From NCBI RefSeq assembly GCF_014202275.1, contig NZ_JACHGF010000004.1, positions 84,928 to 148,927 on the forward strand: a DNA stretch of 64,000 bases. The letters are read 5' to 3'. This document shows, one piece after another, positions 24,672 through 32,319 of the stretch. Position 1 is the first letter of the stretch. The number at the start of each line of letters is the position of its first letter. The translations under genes and the position numbers were made by a program. The notes under the pieces were generated by a model, which was not told the origin of the DNA, made no database searches, and saw nothing but the letters and a program-made list of their open reading frames with translations. The DNA is from Rhabdobacter roseus. GTDB lineage: Bacteria > Bacteroidota > Bacteroidia > Cytophagales > Spirosomataceae.

Positions 24672-24702
24672 TTGTGGGTTAGGCTTTTGCGTCGTTACTT
24701 TG
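24672..24702 (+). promoter_or_regulatory. Promoter of lhgO
   Basis: TTG at 24672-24674, 20 bases, then TTACTTTG at 24695-24702 (7 of 8 match to TAnnTTTG). The leader to ATG 24766 would be about 58 bases. Confidence 0.5.
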
Positions 24703-24765
24703 TGGGCTCATTGCCGGTAGTCGGAGTGGAACGCTCGGGCTATTGGGTACTCACCTGGTATTTTC

Positions 24766-25965
24766 ATGTACGATATTCTAGTAGTAGGCGGGGGAATTGT
24801 GGGGTTAGCTACGGCCCTGCGTCTGAAAGAACAACGCCCCGGCCTCCGGCTGCTCCTTCTGGAAAAGGAAGCAGAAGTAGCAACGCATCAAACCGGTCAT
24901 AATAGCGGGGTCATTCACTCAGGGCTTTACTACAAGCCCGGTAGCCTGAAGGCAACCAATTGCATTCGGGGCTACCGCATGCTACTCGATTTCTGTGATC
25001 AGGAAAGCATTCCCTACGAGCTATGCGGCAAGATTGTCGTCGCTACGCAGCTGGAGCAACTACCCATTCTCAACGGACTCTACGAGCGGGGAATCCAAAA
25101 CGGCCTAACCGATAATCGAAAAATATCCAGGGAAGAAATGCGGGAAATTGAGCCGCACGTCCAGGGCCTGGAAGGTATCTGGGTACCTTATACGGGGATT
25201 ATCGACTACAAGCAGGTGAGTGAAAAGTACGCCGAGCGTCTGCTGAGGTTGGGGGGCGAAATTCGCTTTGGCGAACGAGTAACCAACATCCGCCACCGTA
25301 ACGGGCAGGCAGAGGTACTTACGGCGCAAGGTGCCAGCTACAGTACGAAGCTGATCGTTAACTGCGCGGGCCTTTACTCCGACAAAGTAGCGCAGCTGAC
25401 CCAGCCCGAAGCCATCAAACTACAAATAGTACCTTTTCGCGGCGAGTACTATAAAATCCGCCCCGAAAAACACCACTTGGTCAAAAACCTGATCTATCCC
25501 GTTCCGGACCCCAACTTCCCTTTTTTGGGGGTACATTTTACGCGCATGATCGGCGGGGGAATCGAGGCGGGCCCCAACGCCGTCCTGGCCTTTCGCCGTG
25601 AGGGCTACGGCAAACTAGACCTGAACCTACGTGAACTATCCGAAACGCTGGCCTGGCCTGGTTTCCGGAAAGTAGCAGCCAAGTACTGGCGCACGGGGCT
25701 GGGAGAAATGTACCGCTCCTTTTCCAAGGCGGCTTTTACCAAAGCCCTACGGGAACTCATCCCCGAGATCGGAGAGCAGGATTTGATTCCCGGCGGTGCG
25801 GGCGTGCGCGCCCAGGCCTGTGATTACGACGGGGGCCTGCTGGACGACTTCGCCATTCTGGAAAGTACCTACGCCGTCAACGTCTGCAACGCGCCTTCCC
25901 CCGCGGCTACGTCGTCACTAGCCATCGGGCAAACGGTCTCGGAGCGGGTGCTGGCGCGCTTGTAA
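24766..25965 (+). CDS. lhgO: L-2-hydroxyglutarate oxidase
   Basis: LhgO is an FAD enzyme that oxidises L-2-hydroxyglutarate to 2-oxoglutarate and passes electrons to the quinone pool. The N-terminal FAD motif is MYDILVVGGGIVGLATALRL. The family signature THQTGHNSGVIHSGLYYKPGSLKA follows directly. Later NCAGLYSDKVAQL, HFTRMIGGGIEAGPNAVLAF and a C-terminal GGAGVRAQACDYDGGLLDDF complete the DAO-type fold. At 399 residues it is full length. It is a single gene with a predicted own promoter. The 25966-26098 stretch after it contains two GGTACC words and no clear terminator of its own. Confidence 0.94.
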   Translation: MYDILVVGGGIVGLATALRLKEQRPGLRLLLLEKEAEVATHQTGHNSGVIHSGLYYKPGSLKATNCIRGYRMLLDFCDQESIPYELCGKIVVATQLEQLPILNGLYERGIQNGLTDNRKISREEMREIEPHVQGLEGIWVPYTGIIDYKQVSEKYAERLLRLGGEIRFGERVTNIRHRNGQAEVLTAQGASYSTKLIVNCAGLYSDKVAQLTQPEAIKLQIVPFRGEYYKIRPEKHHLVKNLIYPVPDPNFPFLGVHFTRMIGGGIEAGPNAVLAFRREGYGKLDLNLRELSETLAWPGFRKVAAKYWRTGLGEMYRSFSKAAFTKALRELIPEIGEQDLIPGGAGVRAQACDYDGGLLDDFAILESTYAVNVCNAPSPAATSSLAIGQTVSERVLARL

Positions 25966-26098
25966 CGGGCAGCTCTAGGTACCTGAGCGCCTGGCACAAG
26001 GTACCTGGGCTGGCGGCGTCTTGGCCAAAAAAGTACCTTCACGAGCCTTCGTACGATTGGGTGGGCCCCTTGCCCTGAATATAATTTAGAACAGCAGC

Positions 26099-26129
26099 TT
26101 GTAATTCAATTTGTTAAGCTCTATATTTG
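26099..26129 (+). promoter_or_regulatory. Promoter of the rplM-rpsI(-rpsB) unit
   Basis: TTG at 26099-26101, 20 bases, then TATATTTG at 26122-26129, a full match. It continues as CAGTCC, giving the ten-base string TTTGCAGTCC shared with the rpmG promoter. Confidence 0.75.
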
Positions 26130-26160
26130 CAGTCCCGTTTTCAGGCGGGATTGCTTTTTT
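26129..26160 (+). promoter_or_regulatory. Leader hairpin with T-run before rplM (candidate ribosomal-protein leader or attenuator)
   Basis: GCAGTCCCG (26129-26137) can pair with CGGGATTGC (26146-26154) over 9 bp with one G-U, followed by T6 (26155-26160). The left arm begins at the last base of the -7 element, so a transcript starting near 26133 would keep only about five pairs (TCCCG/CGGGA) at its extreme 5' end. It is therefore either a short 5'-terminal leader hairpin or, on full-length read-through RNA, a terminator for upstream transcription. The start codon is 46 bases further on. Confidence 0.45.
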
Positions 26161-26205
26161 ATGAAGTAATTTACTGAAAATCAATTATAAATCTTTTTGT
26201 TAATC

Positions 26206-26649
26206 GTGGATACGTTAAGCTACAAAACCATCTCGGCGAACAAAAACACAGTGAATAAGGAGTGGGTCGTTGTTGACGCCAAAGGAGAAGTGCTCGGTCG
26301 TTTGGCCAGCCAGATCGCCAAGATCATCCGTGGCAAGCACAAGCCTGACTTTACTCCCCACGTTGACTGTGGTGATAACGTAATCGTTATCAACGCCGAC
26401 AAAATTAAGCTGACCGGAGACAAAATGACCGACAAGGTATATGTCCGTCATACGGGTTATCCGGGTGGTCAGCGCTTTCAAACCCCTCGGGAGCTACTGA
26501 GTAAGCACCCTGAGCGCGTCATCGAAAAAGCCGTAAAAGGTATGTTGCCCAAGAGCCGTTTGGGACGTCAGCTTTTCACCAACCTGTTTGTGTACGCCAG
26601 TGCTGAACATCCGCACCAGGCTCAGCAACCCAAAGAAATCAAGTTCTAA
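26206..26649 (+). CDS. rplM: 50S ribosomal protein uL13
   Basis: A 147-residue protein with the uL13 pattern: [41 protein letters not shown], then RHTGYPGG and [14 protein letters not shown]. The start is GTG at 26206 (reads as [14 protein letters not shown], the usual Bacteroidota N-terminus); no ATG is available. It is followed 29 bases later by rpsI, the universal partner of uL13. Confidence 0.97.
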   Translation: MDTLSYKTISANKNTVNKEWVVVDAKGEVLGRLASQIAKIIRGKHKPDFTPHVDCGDNVIVINADKIKLTGDKMTDKVYVRHTGYPGGQRFQTPRELLSKHPERVIEKAVKGMLPKSRLGRQLFTNLFVYASAEHPHQAQQPKEIKF

Positions 26650-26678
26650 GCCGTTTCAAAAGACGCAAAAGCGAACTC

Positions 26679-27065
26679 ATGGAAGTTATTAACAAGATAG
26701 GTAGAAGAAAAACCGCCGTGGCCCGCATCTACATGACACCGGGCAAAGGTGAAATCCAGGTAAACGGTCGGGATTACAAGGAGTACTTTCCTTTTGAAGT
26801 ACACCAAATCGTTCTGCAGCAGCCTTTCAGCACCATCAACGCCGGCGAAAGCTACGACGTAAAAGTCAACGTGCGCGGCGGCGGTATCAAAGGCCAGGCT
26901 GAGGCGGTTCGGATGGCCATTGCCCGGGCTTTGGTAGAGTACAGTGCTGACAATCGCCCTGCTCTCAAGAAAGAAGGATTCCTTACGCGTGACCCTCGTA
27001 TGGTAGAGCGTAAGAAATACGGGCGTCGGAAAGCCCGCAGAAGATTCCAGTTCTCGAAACGTTAA
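26679..27065 (+). CDS. rpsI: 30S ribosomal protein uS9
   Basis: A 128-residue protein with the uS9 start NKIGRRKTAVARIYMTPGKG, the GGGIKGQAEAVRMAIARAL core, and the tail RKKYGRRKARRRFQFSKR. The conserved C-terminal basic end reaches the P-site tRNA in ribosomes. It is co-transcribed with rplM. The 149-base gap to rpsB has no terminator, so read-through to rpsB is likely. Confidence 0.97.
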   Translation: MEVINKIGRRKTAVARIYMTPGKGEIQVNGRDYKEYFPFEVHQIVLQQPFSTINAGESYDVKVNVRGGGIKGQAEAVRMAIARALVEYSADNRPALKKEGFLTRDPRMVERKKYGRRKARRRFQFSKR

Positions 27066-27214
27066 TCGTGGCCGGGCTGGGCTCCTGTTTTTTCGACTAG
27101 CCGTTGGGGAAAGTACCCCGCTCAAGGTAGTTAGTTCATCTTAGTCCAGGCGGTGCTTACTGTGTCCGGTGCACTGTGCTGCTTAGTACAATTTAGTTAA
27201 CCAATTTATAAGAA

Positions 27215-28033
27215 ATGGCACAAGTAGAATATAAAGACCTGCTCGATGCAGGCGTACACTTCGGTCACTTGACCCGTAAGTGGGATCCTCGGATGGCTCC
27301 GTATATCTTTATGGAGAAAAACGGGATCCATATCATCGACCTGAACAAAACCATGGGTTGCCTGGATCAAGCCGAGGCGGCCCTGAAACAAATTGTTCGT
27401 TCCGGTCGGAAGATCATGTTCGTTGCGACCAAGAAGCAAGCTCAGGAAATTGTAACCGAAGAAGCCAAGCGCCTCAAAATGCCCTACGTCACCGACCGCT
27501 GGCTGGGAGGAATGCTGACCAACTTCGGCACGATTCGCAAATCGCTCAAGAAAATGCAGAGCCTCGAAAAGATGCTCAAAGACGAAACCACGGTTAGCAA
27601 TATAGCGAAGCGCGAACGCCTGATGCTGAGCCGCGAAAAAGAAAAGCTAGAGAGGGTACTTGGGGGTGTAGCTGACCTAACCCGCCTGCCGGCCGCTCTG
27701 TTCGTGGTAGATGTAAAGCGTGAGCACATTGCCGTTTCGGAAGCACAACGACTGAATATTCCCGTATTCGCGATCTGCGATACCAACTCGAACCCCAATC
27801 TGGTTGACTTCCCCATTCCGGGCAACGACGATGCTTACAAATCCATTTCTTTGATCACGCTGGCCATCGGCAAAGCAATCGAAGAGGGATTGATGGAACG
27901 TAAGCAGGATAAGGACGACCAACGCCTGGTAGAAGAAGAAGAAGCAAAACGTCAGGTAGATGCTCCTGCCGGTAGCGAAGAGGCACCCGTAGAGGCTCCC
28001 CGCGCGGCGGTTGAAGAACAAGACGAAGAGTAA
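27215..28033 (+). CDS. rpsB: 30S ribosomal protein uS2
   Basis: The start [27 protein letters not shown] is typical of uS2. [25 protein letters not shown] and [24 protein letters not shown] complete the conserved body to about residue 225. The last 45 residues are an acidic low-complexity tail (Glu, Pro and Ala rich, ending EEQDEE), a common extension in Bacteroidota. It is placed directly before tsf, the usual arrangement, but separated from it by a hairpin terminator. Confidence 0.97.
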   Translation: MAQVEYKDLLDAGVHFGHLTRKWDPRMAPYIFMEKNGIHIIDLNKTMGCLDQAEAALKQIVRSGRKIMFVATKKQAQEIVTEEAKRLKMPYVTDRWLGGMLTNFGTIRKSLKKMQSLEKMLKDETTVSNIAKRERLMLSREKEKLERVLGGVADLTRLPAALFVVDVKREHIAVSEAQRLNIPVFAICDTNSNPNLVDFPIPGNDDAYKSISLITLAIGKAIEEGLMERKQDKDDQRLVEEEEAKRQVDAPAGSEEAPVEAPRAAVEEQDEE

Positions 28034-28092
28034 TCACGCCATGGCGAAGTACGGTTCGGAAATTGACTAATGATTAGTATCCGAATATAGAT

Positions 28093-28130
28093 GAGTAGCC
28101 CGTAGCTTCGCCGCTATGGGCTACTCTATT
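28093..28130 (+). terminator. Terminator or attenuator between rpsB and tsf
   Basis: GAGTAGCCCGTAG (28093-28105) pairs with CTATGGGCTACTC (28114-28126) over 13 bp with one G-U and an 8-base loop, followed by a TATTTA tail. It probably lowers or ends rpsB read-through into tsf. Confidence 0.65.
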
Positions 28131-28194
28131 TAAAATAGAATATATTTTTTTTCTGAAATTTGATCCAAACGTAACATTCATTAATTACAGAATC

Positions 28195-29031
28195 ATGGCA
28201 ATTACTGCGCAAGATGTAAACAAACTTCGCCAGATGACCGGCGCCGGAATGATGGACTGCAAAAAGGCTCTTACCGAAGCCGATGGCGATTTTGATAAAG
28301 CGGTAGATATACTTCGCAAACAAGGACAAAAGGTAGCCGCCAAACGGGCAGAAAACGCTACGTCCGAAGGAATTATCCTGGTACACATCAGCGAAGACGG
28401 AACCAACGGACAGCTCGTGGCACTGGCGTGTGAAACGGAGCCTGTATCCAAGGTAGAAGATTTCAAAACCCTGGCCCAAACGATTCTGAGCCAGGCGGTA
28501 GCCACTAGCCCGGCGGATAAAGAAGCATTGCTGGCTTCTACGCTGGCCGACGGACGGACGGTCAACGAGCACCTGATCGACCTGACCGGAAAACTGGGAG
28601 AAAAGCTGGATATTGTAGCCTACGAAAACCTAACGGCTGATCAGGTAGTACCTTACATTCACTCCAACGGAAAGCTGGGCGTACTGGTAGCCTTTGCCGG
28701 AGCTCCGGGTACAGATGTTACCGAGCTAGGCAAAGACGTAGCCATGCAGATCGCGGCCATGCATCCCGTAGCGGTAGATAAGGACGAAGTAGATTCGGCT
28801 ACCGTGGAGCGGGAAATCGAAATTGGCAAGGATCAGGCGCGGGCCGAAGGAAAACCGGAAGCCATGCTTGAAAAAATTGCGATGGGTAAACTACAGAAGT
28901 TCTACCGCGAGAAAACACTTCTGAACCAGGATTTTGTAAAAGACTCGTCTCTAACGATACGCCAACTTCTGGAAAAAACGGCCAAGGGGCTGACTGTTAG
29001 CTCCTTCAAACGTATATCCATTGGTGCGTAA
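28195..29031 (+). CDS. tsf: Elongation factor Ts
   Basis: EF-Ts exchanges GDP for GTP on EF-Tu. The UBA-like start VNKLRQMTGAGMMDCKKALTEADGDFDKAVDILRKQG is diagnostic. The core follows with RAENATSEGIILVHI and NGQLVALACETEPVSK (TDF-type motif region), and the C-terminal FVKDSSLTIRQLL closes it. At 278 residues it is of normal length. It is followed by a clear terminator. Confidence 0.97.
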   Translation: MAITAQDVNKLRQMTGAGMMDCKKALTEADGDFDKAVDILRKQGQKVAAKRAENATSEGIILVHISEDGTNGQLVALACETEPVSKVEDFKTLAQTILSQAVATSPADKEALLASTLADGRTVNEHLIDLTGKLGEKLDIVAYENLTADQVVPYIHSNGKLGVLVAFAGAPGTDVTELGKDVAMQIAAMHPVAVDKDEVDSATVEREIEIGKDQARAEGKPEAMLEKIAMGKLQKFYREKTLLNQDFVKDSSLTIRQLLEKTAKGLTVSSFKRISIGA

Positions 29032-29059
29032 CAACGTTCAATAAAAGTATTTGATTAGC

Positions 29060-29093
29060 AAAGCCTTGTATCTTTCAGATGCAAGGCTTTTTT
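29060..29093 (+). terminator. Intrinsic terminator of tsf
   Basis: AAAGCCTTG (29060-29068) pairs with CAAGGCTTT (29082-29090), with a small inner ATC/GAT pairing, followed by TTT. It separates tsf from the sigma-factor unit. Confidence 0.8.
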
Positions 29094-29159
29094 AGGTTAT
29101 TTGAACTGCCATTGGGCGCTCTAAATAATCATTCGTCAAATCAGTTACTTTTTCTACGC

Positions 29160-29786
29160 ATGGAAGTCATAGTAAAATCTATACAAACGTATAGCGATGA
29201 AGAACTGGTGCATCTTTTTATCACTACGCAACGTAACCGCTACTTTGAAGCGCTTTACGAACGATACGCCGACAAGGTATATCGAAAGTGCCTGTCTCTG
29301 GTAAAAGAGCCAGCCAAAGCCGAAGATTTTACGCACGACATCTTTCTTAAATTGATCCTAAAGCTAGGTACTTTCAAAGAGAATGCCCGGTTCTCGACCT
29401 GGTTGTACTCCATTACCTACAACTACTGCATGGATCAACTGCGGGTGGTGCAAAAACGAGGAGAAGTGTACGGAGAGGAAGAGATAATGACTCCGGCCGA
29501 GGCAGATCTGGACTCCGTTTTTGAAGAGGATGAAATAGAGCTAAGGCGACTACAGCAAGCCATGGCGCAGCTGAATACCGACGAGAAGACGCTCCTGATG
29601 ATGAAGTACCAGGATGACATGAGCATCCGGGAGATCGCGGAGGTACTGGGCGTAACGGAGAGTGCCGTGAAGATGCGCTTGCTCAGATCCAGAGCCAAGC
29701 TGCGAAAAAGGTACTTTGAAACCATGCTCTTCCTGGGGCTGCTGCTGTCCAAGCTACTGGAATTGATAAAGTACCTTATTAATTAA
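29160..29786 (+). CDS. ECF-type RNA polymerase sigma factor
   Basis: A 208-residue sigma-70 family protein with region 2 (LYERYADKVYRKCLSLVKEP, then AEDFTHDIFLKLILKLGTF and ARFSTWLYSITYNYCMDQLR). An acidic linker of about 30 residues follows, then region 4 (MMKYQDDMSIREIAEVLGVTESAVKMRLLRSRAKLRKRY). The last 15 residues are hydrophobic (FETMLFLGLLLSKLLELIKY), an unusual tail for an ECF factor that might reach the membrane or a partner. No classical anti-sigma gene with a zinc or FecR motif follows. Instead a 60-residue unknown protein starts 6 bases after the stop, then a mechanosensitive-type channel. I use ATG 29160 because the open frame upstream to 29079 runs into the tsf terminator. Confidence 0.9.
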   Translation: MEVIVKSIQTYSDEELVHLFITTQRNRYFEALYERYADKVYRKCLSLVKEPAKAEDFTHDIFLKLILKLGTFKENARFSTWLYSITYNYCMDQLRVVQKRGEVYGEEEIMTPAEADLDSVFEEDEIELRRLQQAMAQLNTDEKTLLMMKYQDDMSIREIAEVLGVTESAVKMRLLRSRAKLRKRYFETMLFLGLLLSKLLELIKYLIN

Positions 29787-29792
29787 TGCATC

Positions 29793-29975
29793 ATGAACAA
29801 TTTGAATGAGTTATTCCCCGATTTAGAACCGGACGCCCATGTGCCGGCCCATTTGCAAAAGGTATTACTATCTGAGATTGATTTCATCCGGGACTCCATG
29901 CAGGTAGTTGCCCTGTTCACCAGTGTTTTTCTGGACACGGCCTTGCTCAGCGTGGTACCTTTGGAAGAAAAATGA
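29793..29975 (+). CDS. Unknown 60-residue protein coupled to the sigma factor
   Basis: The start is 6 bases after the sigma-factor stop, so translation is likely coupled. The N-terminal half (MNNLNELFPDLEPDAHVPAH) is acidic and polar, and residues about 38-56 form a hydrophobic stretch (VVALFTSVFLDTALLSVV). This could be a membrane helix or an amphipathic partner helix. I recognise no family. Size and position suggest a small anti-sigma or regulator of the ECF factor, but this is context only. An alternative is that it belongs with the channel gene 31 bases downstream. Confidence 0.7.
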   Translation: MNNLNELFPDLEPDAHVPAHLQKVLLSEIDFIRDSMQVVALFTSVFLDTALLSVVPLEEK

Positions 29976-30006
29976 ATGTAACTGCGATACACTATACTTC
30001 TATACT

Positions 30007-30834
30007 ATGAAAACAATTCCTAATCTTTCTGAAATCCTGATTAATACCTTTAATACACTGATTAACCAATTCGTGGACTTCGTGCCCCGGCTCATCGGAT
30101 GCGGTGTGATTATCCTGGTGGGGTACCTCGTCGCTAAATCGGTTTCACTGGTGGTCAGAAATCTACTGGGCCGGATCGGCTTCGACCGGGTGGGTGAAAA
30201 GCTGAACGAAATTGGGATCATCAAACAGCTAAAAGCGGAAATCAGGCTCAGCCTTATCATTGCCAAGGTACTTTACTACTTCATATTGCTGGTTTTCCTG
30301 ACGGCCGCTACCGAAACCCTCGGCGTAGACGCCATTACCAGCATGGTACTTTCGCTGGTCAACTTCATCCCTAAGCTTATCGCGGCCGCCATCATGCTAC
30401 AAGTAGGGATTATGCTGGCCGATGCCATCAAGTCGGCCGTTACGACGCTTTGCAAATCCTTCAATGTACCTTCGGCTACGCTCATCGGTAATCTGGTTTT
30501 TGTTTTTTTTTTAGTCATAACTTTCATAAGTTCACTCGGGCAAATAGGTATCAATACGCAGCTGCTCGAATCCAGTTTTAATTTAATACTGGGCGGAATC
30601 GTGGTTGCGTTTGCACTGGGCTACGGGCTGTCTTCGCGGGATGTACTTGCCAACATGATCGCCTCCTTCTATACGCGCAATAAGTACCAGGAAGGGCAAG
30701 TCGTTCAAATAGACGAAGTACGAGGGACCATCGTGGAGGTGGATAGCACGTCAATTACCGTTCAGCACGAAACAACCCGAACGGTAATTCCCCTGCAGCA
30801 GTTTCAGAATAAGAAAGTTGAGATACACGGCTAA
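30007..30834 (+). CDS. CmpX-like mechanosensitive ion channel family protein (TM-helix repeat plus MscS domain)
   Basis: A 275-residue membrane protein. Hydrophobic helices lie at about residues 20-45, 77-100, 110-140, 155-180 and 190-215, with the repeated pattern of the conserved TM-helix family (for example FVPRLIGCGVIILVGYLVAK and FIPKLIAAAIMLQVGIMLAD). A pore-like glycine-rich helix (LGGIVVAFALGYGLSSRDVLANMIASFY) follows. The C-terminus is an MscS beta-type domain (QEGQVVQIDEVRGTIVEVDSTSITVQHETTRTVIP). This matches the CmpX type rather than the classical MscS. ATG 30007 follows the small ORF by 31 bases. It is part of the sigma-factor unit. Confidence 0.85.
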   Translation: MKTIPNLSEILINTFNTLINQFVDFVPRLIGCGVIILVGYLVAKSVSLVVRNLLGRIGFDRVGEKLNEIGIIKQLKAEIRLSLIIAKVLYYFILLVFLTAATETLGVDAITSMVLSLVNFIPKLIAAAIMLQVGIMLADAIKSAVTTLCKSFNVPSATLIGNLVFVFFLVITFISSLGQIGINTQLLESSFNLILGGIVVAFALGYGLSSRDVLANMIASFYTRNKYQEGQVVQIDEVRGTIVEVDSTSITVQHETTRTVIPLQQFQNKKVEIHG

Positions 30835-30860
30835 CCCTCTGGCCAACAATGTAGAATAGT

Positions 30861-31790
30861 ATGAAAAAGTTTTTAGTCAGCATGTTAATCACGTTGCTGA
30901 GCAGCGCTCCCCTGTGGGCTCAGGAAGACGCCGTAGAGGCTTTGATTGATTCCATCAAGGTAGTGGCTAAAAAAGAGGCCGTCAAGGATACTTCCTGGAA
31001 ACGCAAAACGGAGTTTGGGGCCAACCTGAACCAAGGTACCTTCAGTTCTAACTGGACGGGCGGCGGGGTTAATTCCATCGCCCTGGGACTGTTTTTTAAC
31101 GCCGTGGCCGAATACAAAAAGGGGAGCAACTCCTGGCGAAATGACCTACAGACGCAATACGGCGTGGTGAAGAACCGGGGGCAGGAGAGCCGAAAAAACG
31201 TAGATCGGATTTTTTTCGATACGAAGTACAGCCGCCAGTTTAGTCCGCAGTGGAGTTTTATAGGTACCCTGAACCTGCTGACGCAGTTTGCTCCGGGCTA
31301 TATCTACGAGCGTACCCCCGACGGTCGCGAAACCCAGCGGAAGGTGTCTGGTTTCTTTGCCCCGGCCTACGTGACCGAGGCCCTGGGGGTAGAATACAAG
31401 CCGGTACCTTACTTTTTTATTAGCTTTTCGCCGGGGGCTGTTCGGCAAACCATCGTGGCGGACAAGCAGCTCTACGTCAATACCCCGGAGCAAAGAAACT
31501 ACGGGGTACCCATCGGCCGGACGGTTCGGAATGAAGTGGCTTTGATGCAGGTAGTAGCCAACTTTGATCGGGAAATAGCCAAAAACGTCAATTTGAAGTT
31601 TAGGTACTTACTCTACGCCAGCTACGATAACCTGAGAGCAATGGACAACCGGCTGGATGCTTCGCTGACGGCCAAAGTCAATAGGTACATGAATGTAAAC
31701 ATAACGGCCATCTTGATTTACGATGAAGATCAAAGTACCGATATTCAGTATGCGCAGTCGTTGGCAGTAGGATTTATATATAAGTTTTGA
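30861..31790 (+). CDS. DUF3078 outer-membrane beta-barrel protein
   Basis: The signal peptide is about residues 1-20 (ending PLWAQ), followed by a short charged helix and alternating amphipathic strands that begin WKRKTEFGANLNQGTFSSNWTGGG, the DUF3078 hallmark. The C-terminal residue is phenylalanine (AVGFIYKF), as expected for an outer-membrane barrel. The 309-residue length is normal. The family function is not established. It follows the channel gene by 26 bases and belongs to the same unit. Confidence 0.87.
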   Translation: MKKFLVSMLITLLSSAPLWAQEDAVEALIDSIKVVAKKEAVKDTSWKRKTEFGANLNQGTFSSNWTGGGVNSIALGLFFNAVAEYKKGSNSWRNDLQTQYGVVKNRGQESRKNVDRIFFDTKYSRQFSPQWSFIGTLNLLTQFAPGYIYERTPDGRETQRKVSGFFAPAYVTEALGVEYKPVPYFFISFSPGAVRQTIVADKQLYVNTPEQRNYGVPIGRTVRNEVALMQVVANFDREIAKNVNLKFRYLLYASYDNLRAMDNRLDASLTAKVNRYMNVNITAILIYDEDQSTDIQYAQSLAVGFIYKF

Positions 31791-31851
31791 GTAGCTTACC
31801 CCGCTTTTACATTGCACTTATCAAGTACCTCACTCTAATTTGCTTACTAAC

Positions 31852-32181
31852 ATGCTAAACGAATTTAGAACCTTCATTGCCAAAGGCAACGTGCTCGACC
31901 TGGCCGTTGGGGTCGTCATTGGGGCGGCCTTTGGAAAAATTACGACCTCCCTCGTAGAGGACATCATCAATCCTATCCTGGGGCTGGCGATTGGTGGGGT
32001 CAATTTTGAAGAACTCAAGGTGGTTCTCAAAGCGGCCGTTGGGGAAGAACCCGAAGTGGCGATTCGGTATGGTAATTTCCTGCAGGTATTACTCCAATTC
32101 TTGATCATAGCCTGGGTGATTTTCCTGATTGTGAAGGCCGCCAATCGCGTTAGATTTTCCGAGTCACTGAAAAAGCAATAA
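31852..32181 (+). CDS. mscL: Large-conductance mechanosensitive channel MscL, short C-terminus
   Basis: MscL opens under extreme membrane tension. The start [30 protein letters not shown] and the TM2 segment [18 protein letters not shown] are clear. The protein ends 10 residues after TM2 at 109 residues, without the usual cytoplasmic helical bundle (family members are typically 125-140). No in-frame or shifted continuation of that helix is visible in the next 60 bases, so this is a real short form rather than a recent frameshift. It lies 61 bases after the DUF3078 gene. Confidence 0.93.
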   Translation: MLNEFRTFIAKGNVLDLAVGVVIGAAFGKITTSLVEDIINPILGLAIGGVNFEELKVVLKAAVGEEPEVAIRYGNFLQVLLQFLIIAWVIFLIVKAANRVRFSESLKKQ

Positions 32182-32200
32182 GTACCCAACCAGCAGCCAC

Positions 32201-32232
32201 CGAAGAGGCCGCCCGCGGGGATGGCCTCTTCG
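32201..32232 (+). terminator. Hairpin after mscL
   Basis: CGAAGAGGCC (32201-32210) and GGCCTCTTCG (32223-32232) form a perfect 10-bp stem with a 12-base loop. There is no T-run, so termination may be Rho-assisted. It marks the end of the sigma-factor/channel unit before murD. Confidence 0.55.
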
Positions 32233-32319
32233 CCTAAATTAATTTGTAAGAAGAGAGCCTTTTGTTTGCTTTAGAGCGCTAAAATCCCCGAAATTTACTT
32301 TCCAGTAATAGCTATTTCG

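Noticed and set aside
31852-32240. Frameshifted continuation of MscL
   Set aside because: Reading the next bases in all three frames gives no helix resembling the MscL C-terminus, so the short form is accepted.
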